A DNA stretch of 20,086 nt from Bacteroidales bacterium UBA3623 (lineage in GTDB: Bacteria; Bacteroidota; Bacteroidia; Bacteroidales; UBA932), in the NCBI GenBank assembly GCA_002373715.1, contig DFLI01000109.1, forward strand, positions 6,608-26,693. The letters are read 5' to 3'. The translations under genes and the position numbers were made by a program. This document shows, one piece after another, positions 1 to 7,354 of this stretch (its first letter is position 1; each line of letters opens with the position of its first letter). Under the pieces are notes generated by a model. The model did no database searches. It had not been told where the DNA came from and saw only the letters and a program-made list of their open reading frames with translations.

Positions 1-1280
1 CGCTTCTGGAACCAAATGTCAAATATATTGAATCCGATGCTAAAACCAAAATAATTTTCCTTCACCTGCGAGGTGGCAAGGCCTCTGCGACCGAACTCAA
101 CACCCAAGCTGAGACCGTTGTACCAGCGGAAAACCGGCATGGTTGTACCCAGGGTTACACCCAGGGAATTGACGTGGGCGCCGTCTACCGTATAGTAAGA
201 CTGGTCGTAATAGACACCTCCTCTGAAGGTGCAACGGCGAATAAAATGCAGGAAGCCCGAACGGATGTCGTTTCGGTTGGGGGTGAACTCTCCGCCCACG
301 CGGAAGGACTGGCCCACGGACGGGGCAAACACAACGTCTCCTACGTTGGAGAAGCCTTTCACCTGGTCCAGTTTGCTGTTACTCCAGTTGGAGCGGGTGT
401 AGTCGAATTCTATCAGAAGGTCGTCTCCCTGGCGGTAGCTTATACCAACGCCCAGTTCGTCTCCCATGCGAAGGCCCTTTTCCTTAAGTTCTGCGGGGTC
501 TCTTCTGCGGTCGTAGTTGCCTAACTCCAGGTAATGTACGCTGTGGCCGTTGATGGGAGTGGAAAGTTTATAAGTGGCACCCACCGTAATGACGGACTGG
601 CCGGAGAGGGGCTGTTCGTACTGAATGCCAAACTTACCGCTGAGGTTATTTACCTGCAGGGAGTCTCCGTACACGCTGGTGCGATAAGATTCGTCTCCGT
701 AGGAAACTGTAGATTTCTTGCTGATATTACCGAAGGTGTAATTGAACTGAGCACCCACGGAGAGGCGGTTCCACAGAGTGGCAGAGGCGGCGGCAAAGAA
801 CTGATAAGTACCGCCGTTACCCACCGAAGTGAACTTGCGCTGCTGGGTGTAAACGTCCATCTCCAGGTAGGAAATATTGTATCCTACGTCACTGAGGGGC
901 GTAAGGCCCACCATGAAGGCGGTATTGCGCCACATGGGGAAGGAGATGACCACGTCGTCAATATTGAACGTGGTGTTGAAGGCCTTTTTGCTGCCCTCGT
1001 GGAAGATGGACATACGTCCGCTGATGCCCATATCGGCCATGAAAGAGAGGCTGTCTCGGGCCGTCATGGAAGCAGGATTGAGAATGTTGATGAAACGGTG
1101 GTTACGGGCTGCAATACCTACGCCTCCCATACCCTTGTTCCAGGATGTTCCGCTCTGGTGCATCTGCCCCAGTCCAAAGACGGAATAAGGGGAAAAACCA
1201 CCGTAAGTTCCGTCGGTCTGGGCCCACAGGGAGCCGGCAGAAAACACCAGCAAAGCCAGTGCAAACAAACTATTTCTCAT
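1..1280 (-). CDS. Outer-membrane beta-barrel protein (FadL/OmpP1-like, Bacteroidota type), 3' end outside window
   Basis: The frame is open for about 426 codons from an ATG at 1280 to the window edge, where the gene is cut, so its C-terminus is missing. The protein begins with a signal peptide (a hydrophobic stretch ending in LWAQ, about 21 residues). It then has the SPYSVFGLGQ opening and an INILNPASMTARDSLSF segment typical of a Bacteroidota outer-membrane family related to the FadL/OmpP1 transporters. The rest alternates aromatic and polar residues with many G/Y/F-ended strands, as expected of a porin-like barrel. Its start codon overlaps the end of coaX by 11 bases, so the two are translationally linked and cotranscribed after mfd. 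The neighbourhood (coaX followed by this barrel) recurs in Bacteroidales from what I know. The transported substrate is unknown, and a role in hydrophobic compound uptake is only a family-level guess. Confidence 0.82.
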   Translation of the reverse strand, partial: MRNSLFALALLVFSAGSLWAQTDGTYGGFSPYSVFGLGQMHQSGTSWNKGMGGVGIAARNHRFINILNPASMTARDSLSFMADMGISGRMSIFHEGSKKAFNTTFNIDDVVISFPMWRNTAFMVGLTPLSDVGYNISYLEMDVYTQQRKFTSVGNGGTYQFFAAASATLWNRLSVGAQFNYTFGNISKKSTVSYGDESYRTSVYGDSLQVNNLSGKFGIQYEQPLSGQSVITVGATYKLSTPINGHSVHYLELGNYDRRRDPAELKEKGLRMGDELGVGISYRQGDDLLIEFDYTRSNWSNSKLDQVKGFSNVGDVVFAPSVGQSFRVGGEFTPNRNDIRSGFLHFIRRCTFRGGVYYDQSYYTVDGAHVNSLGVTLGTTMPVFRWYNGLSLGVEFGRRGLATSQVKENYFGFSIGFNIFDIWFQK

Positions 1281-1998
1281 TCTTGCGAACATACTCTTCA
1301 GCCATTAAAGCCAACCCCATCAAAACGAGGTTACAAATTACAAATATGGAACTTTTCATCCGTTTTGCAAAATAATTCGCGTCGCCTCCGGTAAAGACCA
1401 CCACGTTTTGCGGATGAAGATTCAGGTAGCCCTCCATTTCAAATATAATGCCTGAGACTACTCCGCTCTCGATGGAAGCCTTTTCGGAAAGGCCCACCAG
1501 CTCCGGATTGTCCGGGGTGTCCACCAGGGGAAGTGAGCGGGAATAGCGGTTCAAAGCCTTGAAACGGGTGCGGAAACCCAAGGCTATGTTACCTCCTGTA
1601 TAAAGGCCTTCCGGAGAGATGAAATCTACCGAAAGGGTGGTGCCAAAATCCACTATGGTACAGCCTTTTCCCTGGAACAGATGCCGGGCGGCCACCAGGG
1701 CGGCGGCACGGTCGTAGGACAGGTAGGAAGGCAGTCCGTGGGAGAAGAGCATCTCCTTGTGGTTATGATCCAGCAGGAGAAGTTTCTCGCATTCTTTTTC
1801 CAACAGCTCTATCTCTGCCTCCGTGAACGGATACACGGAAGAAACTGCCATAACAGCCGGTTTATCCCGCCGGGTGAGCGAAAGAATGAAGTCTACAAAT
1901 TTCTCCCCTTGGTAACGGTAAGTCTTTCCAAGGGTCATTCCTTCGGCCCAGGCGGCCTTCAGAGCGGTATTTCCTATTTCTATGAGCAAGTTGGACAT
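1270..1998 (-). CDS. coaX: Type III pantothenate kinase
   Basis: CoaX phosphorylates pantothenate with ATP, the first step of coenzyme A synthesis in the cytoplasm. The 242-residue protein has the ASKHA-fold signatures in order: an N-terminal phosphate loop EIGNT (residues 6-10, usually D-x-GNT), YDRAAALVAA in the middle, VDFGTTLSVDF as the second phosphate/Asp motif, GGNIALGFRTRFKAL, and FTGGDA near the C-terminus. I chose the ATG at 1998. The frame also opens at a TTG at 2016, but starting at 1998 places the phosphate loop at the usual distance from the N-terminus. It lies 18 bases after the mfd stop and overlaps the downstream barrel gene by 11 bases, so it is the middle gene of a tight operon. 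The Glu in place of the usual first Asp of the phosphate loop is a small oddity. The assignment is firm. Confidence 0.93.
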   Translation of the reverse strand: MSNLLIEIGNTALKAAWAEGMTLGKTYRYQGEKFVDFILSLTRRDKPAVMAVSSVYPFTEAEIELLEKECEKLLLLDHNHKEMLFSHGLPSYLSYDRAAALVAARHLFQGKGCTIVDFGTTLSVDFISPEGLYTGGNIALGFRTRFKALNRYSRSLPLVDTPDNPELVGLSEKASIESGVVSGIIFEMEGYLNLHPQNVVVFTGGDANYFAKRMKSSIFVICNLVLMGLALMAEEYVRKNEK

Positions 1999-2016
1999 AG
2001 CCTGCAAATTTACCAA

Positions 2017-5000
2017 TTATTGCAGTTTTTTCAAAATAAAGAGGGCCGATGACAGGGTATTCACCCCGCGAGAAACGGTGCGCAACTTGCCGCCATCCTG
2101 GTTGAACTTGAAATCGGCCGGATGTTCATTCACCCGGGAGAGGATGGTTTCGAAGCGCTTGGACTTGTAGTAGGGAGACATGGGATTGTTCACGAAGAAC
2201 ATAATCTGCATGCCGTTCTTGATGATAATCTTCTCAAAGCCCATCTGGGCACCCAAGTTTCTGATTTTCACCACAAACAGAAGGTTCTGCACCTCCAGGG
2301 GAAGCGGACCGAAACGGTCGGCCACCTGCTGGCCCAGACGGTCTATTTCCCGCTCGTCGGTAAGAGCATCCAACATCTTATAGAGGCGGATTTTCTCTGC
2401 CGTTACATCTATATAATCGTCCGGAATAAGGGCGGGCTGGTCTGTTTCTATGGTGCAGTCTTCTACAAATCTTTCATACCCCAGGCGCTGGGAAACCTGT
2501 GTTTCCATGCCCAGTTCATCCATGGCTTCAGACAGAATTTTCTGGTAGGTTTCGTAGCCCATATCGGAAATGAAGCCGCTTTGCTCGGCACCCAGAAGGT
2601 TACCGGCTCCCCGGATATCCAAATCCTGCATAGCAATGTTGAAACCGCTGCCCAGGTCTGAGAACTCTTCAATGGCGCGCAGCCTTCTGCGGGCATCGTC
2701 CGTAATGGAAATAAGCGGCGGTACAATGAGGTAGCAGAAAGCTTTCTTGTTGGAGCGGCCAACGCGGCCCCTCAACTGATGAAGGTCACTCAGGCCGATA
2801 TTCTGGGCCTGGTTCACCAGGATGGTATTGGCGTTGGGAATATCTAGGCCGTTTTCAATGATAGTGGTGCACAGAAGAAGGTCATAATCTCCCCTCATGA
2901 AAGCCAGCATACGGTCTTCCAGCTCTTTGGATTCCATTTGACCGTGAGCCACGCAAATCTTCATATCGGGGATGAGCCTGTGCAGAATATCTTCAATGGC
3001 CGGCAATTCTTCTACCTTATTATGTAAGAAGAAAACCTGCCCGCCGCGGTTGAGCTCGTAATTGATGATACTCTTCATTTCGGCCTCGTTAAAGAGGATA
3101 ATCTCTGTCTGGATGGGAATGCGGTTGGGCGGGGGAGTCTGGATAATGGACAAATCCCTGGCGCCCAAAAGGGAAAACTGCAGGGTACGGGGAATAGGAG
3201 TGGCCGTAAGGGTAAGGGTATCTACTGAATTTTTGAACTGGCGCAGTTTTTCCTTGGCCGATACGCCAAACTTCTGTTCCTCATCAATAATCAGAAGGCC
3301 TAAATCCTTGAATTCAAAGCCTCCACCCAGGATTTTATGGGTGCCGATGAGGATGTCTATACTCCCCTCCTTGAGCCGCTTTTTGATGTCGCTGATTTGC
3401 TTGGCAGTTCTTAATCGGCTCACATATTCTATGGTGCAGGGGAGATTCGTGAGGCGGGCCTTGAAGGTTTCGTAATGCTGCAGGGAAAGGATAGTGGTAG
3501 GAACCAAAACCGCTACCTGCTTGGAATCACAAACGGCCTTGAAGGCAGCCCGGATGGCAATTTCAGTTTTGCCAAAGCCTACGTCTCCACACACCAGGCG
3601 ATCCATGGGGCAGGTATCCTCCATATCCTCCTTAACCGCCTTGGTGGCCCTTTCCTGATCCGGGGTATCTTCATACATGAAGGAAGATTCCAGTTCTTCC
3701 TGAAGGTAGGTATCGGCACTGAAAGCAAAGCCCGTGGAAGCGCGGCGCTTGGCGTAAAGCTGAATGAGTTCCTTAGCTATATCCTTTACCTTGGACTTGG
3801 CGGTATTCTTAAGGTTACTCCAGGTTTTGGAACCCAGTTTATTAATGCGCGGAGCCTCCCCGTCCTTGGAACGGAAACGGGAAATTTTGTGCAGGGAATG
3901 AACGGAAACAAATACCACGTCTCCCCCGCTGTAAATCAGTTTCACCACTTCCCGCACCCGGCCATAATCGTCTTTCATCTTTACCAGGCCGCCGAATACG
4001 CCTACGCCGTGGTCTATATGTACCACATAGTCTCCCAGGTTAAAGGAATTAAGGTCGTTCAGGGTGAGCTGCTCGGATTTTTCTACCGTTCTTCTGAGGC
4101 GAACGCGGTGGAAACGGTCAAATATCTCATGGTCGGTGTACCAGCATACTTTATCGTCGTGGTCTATGAAACCGGAATGAATGTTCTTTTCTTTTACGAA
4201 TTCCGGCATCACGGCGTGTTCGTCCTGCAGCATGATAGAACGCAGACGCTCCAGCTGGCTCTCTTTTTCCCCGAATATATATACCTTATAATTACTCTCT
4301 ATCCGGGAACGGATGTCGGAAATAAGCAGTTCAAAGTTCTTATTGAATACCGGCTGGGGAGCAATATGGAAGGGAATACTCTCTACTTCCTGCCTCTTAA
4401 GAGGAATATCCAGATATACTTTTTTAAAGGCAGATAATTCCCCGAAGAAGTCCCTTTCCTTGTACATATCGGAAGAGTCCAGCCACACGGTGCTGTTTTC
4501 CGGAAGGAGGGTGAGCAGGGAAATGCCTTCTTCATCGGCCTCTTTGGCAGCAATGTCTGGGTAAATTTCTGCTTTTTCCAGTTTTTCTATGGACAGCTGG
4601 GTGTTGCAGTCGAAGGTATTGATTTTATCTACCTCATTGCCAAAGAAGGTGATGCGGTAGGGTTTTTCCAGAGAGTAGGAAAAAATATCAATCACTGCGC
4701 CGCGCACGGCATATTGTCCGGGGGCCGATACAAAATCTACCTTCTCGAAGCCTTCTTCCTGAAGGCGGCTTCTCAAGGCTTCGTAGGAAAGGTCTTCTCC
4801 TACCTTTATAGTAAAGAGGGCCCCTTCCAGCTTTTTCTGTGAGGGTATTTTTTCTTCCAGGGCTTCCGGGTAGGTGACGATGAAGCTGGGACCATCGGCC
4901 TTTTGTAAGATTCTGCCTATGGCCGCAGTGCGCTGAACACCCAGGGAAGATTTATAGTTGCTTCTTTCTACGCTTTTGCCCGATTCGGGAAGGAAGAAGA

Positions 5001-5208
5001 CACAGTCTCCCTCTATAAGGTTATATAAATCTGCGCTGCAATATTCGGCCGATTCTTTTGTAGGAAGAATAATGAGATGGAGGTTCTCTTTGGCAACTTT
5101 GGAAACAACGGCCCAGCGGGCAGACAAGAATAACCCGCTGCAAAACACTTCAGAGTAGTTTTGAAGCTTGTTTTGCAGAAGGGCAGAGGATTTTTGACTT
5201 ATCAACAT
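2017..5208 (-). CDS. mfd: Transcription-repair coupling factor Mfd
   Basis: Mfd is an ATP-driven DNA translocase that removes RNA polymerase stalled at lesions and recruits UvrA for nucleotide excision repair. The 1063-residue protein shows the expected order: a degenerate UvrB-like N-terminal module (VRGAVIDIF, near residue 165), the RNA-polymerase-interacting domain (LGDYVVHIDHGVGVFGG, around 390), then the RecG-like helicase. Helicase motifs seen are Walker A GDVGFGKTE (around 540), DEEQ box IDEEQKFG (around 640), TLTATPIPRTL, and motif VI RGRVGRS (around 815). The translocation module follows (DLDIRGAGNLLGAEQSG, around 860), then a C-terminal regulatory domain beginning near 925. It is a little shorter than the commonest 1100-1150 residues, but no motif is missing. 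The ATG at 5208 is preceded by AAAGGGA. It is the first gene of a minus-strand run with coaX and the barrel gene, divergent from ruvB. Confidence 0.97.
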   Translation of the reverse strand: MLISQKSSALLQNKLQNYSEVFCSGLFLSARWAVVSKVAKENLHLIILPTKESAEYCSADLYNLIEGDCVFFLPESGKSVERSNYKSSLGVQRTAAIGRILQKADGPSFIVTYPEALEEKIPSQKKLEGALFTIKVGEDLSYEALRSRLQEEGFEKVDFVSAPGQYAVRGAVIDIFSYSLEKPYRITFFGNEVDKINTFDCNTQLSIEKLEKAEIYPDIAAKEADEEGISLLTLLPENSTVWLDSSDMYKERDFFGELSAFKKVYLDIPLKRQEVESIPFHIAPQPVFNKNFELLISDIRSRIESNYKVYIFGEKESQLERLRSIMLQDEHAVMPEFVKEKNIHSGFIDHDDKVCWYTDHEIFDRFHRVRLRRTVEKSEQLTLNDLNSFNLGDYVVHIDHGVGVFGGLVKMKDDYGRVREVVKLIYSGGDVVFVSVHSLHKISRFRSKDGEAPRINKLGSKTWSNLKNTAKSKVKDIAKELIQLYAKRRASTGFAFSADTYLQEELESSFMYEDTPDQERATKAVKEDMEDTCPMDRLVCGDVGFGKTEIAIRAAFKAVCDSKQVAVLVPTTILSLQHYETFKARLTNLPCTIEYVSRLRTAKQISDIKKRLKEGSIDILIGTHKILGGGFEFKDLGLLIIDEEQKFGVSAKEKLRQFKNSVDTLTLTATPIPRTLQFSLLGARDLSIIQTPPPNRIPIQTEIILFNEAEMKSIINYELNRGGQVFFLHNKVEELPAIEDILHRLIPDMKICVAHGQMESKELEDRMLAFMRGDYDLLLCTTIIENGLDIPNANTILVNQAQNIGLSDLHQLRGRVGRSNKKAFCYLIVPPLISITDDARRRLRAIEEFSDLGSGFNIAMQDLDIRGAGNLLGAEQSGFISDMGYETYQKILSEAMDELGMETQVSQRLGYERFVEDCTIETDQPALIPDDYIDVTAEKIRLYKMLDALTDEREIDRLGQQVADRFGPLPLEVQNLLFVVKIRNLGAQMGFEKIIIKNGMQIMFFVNNPMSPYYKSKRFETILSRVNEHPADFKFNQDGGKLRTVSRGVNTLSSALFILKKLQ

Positions 5209-5464
5209 TCCCTTTATTTTCCTGTTGAAAAGCTGTTGGTAACCCTGTTAATTACCGGGTTTTTACTGTGGAAGAAAAAGGGCGTCACGGCCATTCACAA
5301 TTCCTACAGAGGTTTTCCAGTCTTTTTCAACAACTATATTTACTCTTAAAAAGTTAGTTTTCAATTACTTGATTAAAGTTATTAACTTTTCAACAAGAAT
5401 ATCAAAAACAACTTTCTTAAAAATAAAAAAACTATATTTGTATCTGAATTGAATCTAGCCCGTT
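5209..5464. promoter_or_regulatory. AT-rich divergent spacer between mfd and ruvB with DnaA-box-like 9-mers
   Basis: This 256-base spacer separates leftward mfd from rightward ruvB and must hold promoters for both. It contains TTTTCAACA at 5324-5332 and 5387-5395, its reverse complement TGTTGAAAA at 5223-5231, and TGTTGGTAA at 5234-5242. A related TTATCAACA overlaps the mfd start at 5199-5207. The last differs from the classical DnaA box TTATCCACA at one position, and the TTTTCAACA copies differ at two. The right half (about 5331-5440) is extremely AT-rich and contains a palindrome AAAGTTA-T-TAACTTT at 5375-5389. These facts are seen directly. Whether the repeats bind DnaA, another regulator or nothing is not known. 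Confidence 0.55.
5433..5440 (+). promoter_or_regulatory. Probable -7 promoter box of ruvB
   Basis: TATATTTG fully matches the Bacteroidota sigma-ABfr -7 consensus TAnnTTTG and lies 24 bases before the ruvB ATG, leaving a short leader. A clear -33 TTTG is not visible at the usual spacing; the nearest candidate is a weak TTTC at 5413-5416. The same octamer occurs before frdA. Confidence 0.55.
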
Positions 5465-6505
5465 ATGAACGAATTCGATCCACACGACACAATAGAGCGC
5501 AAAGATAATGAATTTGAGGGAATAATCCGCCCGCAAGGCCTGGACGATTTCACCGGTCAGAAGGAAATTGTCTCCAATTTGGGGATCTATATTAAGGCTG
5601 CCAAATTGCGCGGAGAGGCGTTGGATCACGTTCTGTTCCATGGCCCTCCCGGACTGGGTAAAACCACCCTGGCCCATATCATAGCCAATGAGATGGGCGT
5701 TAATATGAAGGTTACTTCCGGCCCGGTGCTGGATAAGCCGGGAGATTTGGCGGGCCTGCTTACTTCCCTGGAAACGGGAGATGTTCTCTTTATAGATGAA
5801 ATTCACAGGCTTTCACCCGAAGTGGAGGAATATCTGTATTCCGCCATGGAGGATTATGTGATTGATATTATGATAGATAAGGGCCCGGGAGCCCGTTCGG
5901 TGCGCATTTCCCTGAATCCTTTTACCCTGGTGGGAGCCACTACGCGCAGTGGTTTACTGACGGCTCCTCTGAGGGATCGCTTCGGTATTAATTGCGCCCT
6001 GGAGTATTATGATACGGAAGACCTCCGGAAGATTGTGCTCCGATCGGCCCGTATTCTGGCTTTGGATATTGACGAGGATGCGGCTTATGAGATTGCCCTT
6101 CGAAGCCGGGGTACAGCGCGTATTGCCAATGCTCTCCTCAAGCGTGTCCGAGACTTTGCCCAGGTGCTGGGAGACGGACGTATCAACTTGGAAATTACCC
6201 GATTTGCCCTGAATAAGCTAAAGATTGACAAGAGAGGTCTGGATGCCATTGACAACAAGATTCTCCGCACGCTTATCATTACTTTCAAGGGCGGTCCGGT
6301 GGGTATCGGCACTCTGGCTACTTCCGTAAGTGAAGATGCCGGTACGCTGGAAGAAGTATACGAACCTTTCCTTATAAAAGAAGGTTTCATCATCCGTACT
6401 CAAAGAGGCCGGGTGGCCACAGACCTGGCCTATTCCCACCTGGGTATGGAATCCTATTTAAATCAAAGAAAATACAGTCCAGATGAAAGCGGTTCACTTT
6501 TTTAG
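5465..6505 (+). CDS. ruvB: Holliday junction branch-migration ATPase RuvB
   Basis: RuvB is the hexameric AAA+ motor that, with RuvA, drives branch migration of Holliday junctions in recombinational repair. The 346-residue protein is of normal family length. Seen in order: the N-terminal IRPQGLDDFTGQ, Walker A GPPGLGKTT (residues 60-68), Walker B LFIDEIHR (108-115), sensor 1 GATTR (158-161 region), the conserved RDRFG arginine-finger region (170-174), sensor 2 SRGTARIANALL (about 214-225), and the C-terminal winged-helix DNA-binding domain (KGGPVGIGTLA and beyond, about 275-335). The ATG at 5465 follows a consensus-type -7 box by 24 bases. The 3' end overlaps the start of the next gene by 23 bases, so the two form one transcription unit. 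It is divergent from mfd. I see no ruvA or ruvC in the window. Confidence 0.97.
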   Translation: MNEFDPHDTIERKDNEFEGIIRPQGLDDFTGQKEIVSNLGIYIKAAKLRGEALDHVLFHGPPGLGKTTLAHIIANEMGVNMKVTSGPVLDKPGDLAGLLTSLETGDVLFIDEIHRLSPEVEEYLYSAMEDYVIDIMIDKGPGARSVRISLNPFTLVGATTRSGLLTAPLRDRFGINCALEYYDTEDLRKIVLRSARILALDIDEDAAYEIALRSRGTARIANALLKRVRDFAQVLGDGRINLEITRFALNKLKIDKRGLDAIDNKILRTLIITFKGGPVGIGTLATSVSEDAGTLEEVYEPFLIKEGFIIRTQRGRVATDLAYSHLGMESYLNQRKYSPDESGSLF

Positions 6506-7289
6506 CATCTTACTCTTAATTATATCCATTGATTCTTATGCGTGTACTTCCTGTATTGTCAGTGGAAAGTATACCAAGGATGGAAAGGCGGTGATGTTCA
6601 AGCACCGGGACAGCAGCTGTCAGGATGTGGCGGTGGAATATTTCCAGGGAGAAAAATATAGGATGATGTGCCTGGTTAATGCCGATTGGCGCACCAATCC
6701 TTTGGCTAAAGTGCCGCTGGGAACTCCTGAGGCATGGGGCGGTATGAATGAGACGGGCTTTGCCATCATGAATACGGCCACCTATGATTTGAAGGACGAC
6801 GATGTTCCTTATGAAATGATGGATGGAGAAGGATTACTCATGTACAGAGCTCTGGAAATTTGTGAAACCCTGGAGGATTTTGAGAATTTTCTGGATACTC
6901 TTTCCAGGCCGATGAGAGTAGAAGCTAACTTCGGCGTCATTGATGAAAAGGGCGGAGCAGCTTATTATGAGGTTAACAACTATAAATGGACCAAGTTTGA
7001 TGTGAACATTGAACCTCTTGGATACCGCGTTGTAACCAATTTTACCATGACGGGACGTCCGGAAGATAGAAAAGGTGTGGACAGATATATTAAGGCCCAC
7101 AGGATTCTGGCTTCTACCTATGTACCCATGGAAGAATGGGACCATAACTTCTTTATTAAGAACATTTCCTGCAGTGGTGCTCCTATTCTCAGGGACATTA
7201 CTTCCTGCGCCATTATTTTCGAAGGAAAGACCATGTGGGCATCTCTTGGAAAACCCAATCAGGTGCCCTGCTTACCTTATAAGTTATAA
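6483..7289 (+). CDS. Exported Ntn-hydrolase of the acyl-CoA:6-APA acyltransferase / C45-like linear amide hydrolase type
   Basis: The 268-residue protein has a signal peptide of about 20 residues (MKAVHFF, then a leucine/isoleucine core, ending SYA) followed directly by CTSCIVSGKYTKDGKAVMFKHRDS. In N-terminal-nucleophile amidases of the penicillin-acyltransferase/carcinine-hydrolase group, a Cys at the start of CTS is the catalytic nucleophile; here that would be Cys21. Further family-like segments are WGGMNETGFAIMNT, FGVIDEKGGAAYYEVNNY, YRVVTNF and a C-terminal TMWASLGKP ending. It is probably secreted to the periplasm and hydrolyses or transfers an amide-linked acyl or amino-acid group, but the substrate cannot be read from the sequence. 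The start is the ATG at 6483, inside the end of ruvB (23-base overlap), so it is probably cotranscribed with it, although no functional link to recombination is evident. A lipoprotein reading of SYAC is possible but the lipobox is poor. Confidence 0.78.
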   Translation: MKAVHFFSILLLIISIDSYACTSCIVSGKYTKDGKAVMFKHRDSSCQDVAVEYFQGEKYRMMCLVNADWRTNPLAKVPLGTPEAWGGMNETGFAIMNTATYDLKDDDVPYEMMDGEGLLMYRALEICETLEDFENFLDTLSRPMRVEANFGVIDEKGGAAYYEVNNYKWTKFDVNIEPLGYRVVTNFTMTGRPEDRKGVDRYIKAHRILASTYVPMEEWDHNFFIKNISCSGAPILRDITSCAIIFEGKTMWASLGKPNQVPCLPYKL

Positions 7290-7318
7290 AAAGTCCTAAG
7301 AAAGTCACGAAAAATACT

Positions 7319-7326
7319 TATATTTG
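7319..7326 (+). promoter_or_regulatory. Probable -7 promoter box of frdA
   Basis: TATATTTG, a full match to TAnnTTTG, lies in the 65-base gap after the Ntn-hydrolase gene and 28 bases before the frdA ATG. No good -33 element is seen. It suggests frdAB has its own promoter rather than depending only on read-through from ruvB. Confidence 0.5.
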
Positions 7327-7354
7327 CAAATCGCAATACCAATAATAAAACTAT

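Noticed and set aside
174..1394. Plus-strand frames at 174-524 and 534-1394.
   Set aside because: They lie opposite the minus-strand outer-membrane barrel gene, whose frame is continuous with a signal peptide and family motifs; the plus-strand products have no recognisable features.
3475..4437. A 320-codon plus-strand frame inside mfd.
   Set aside because: It lies opposite conserved Mfd domains, including the RNA-polymerase-interacting region, and has no recognisable protein features.
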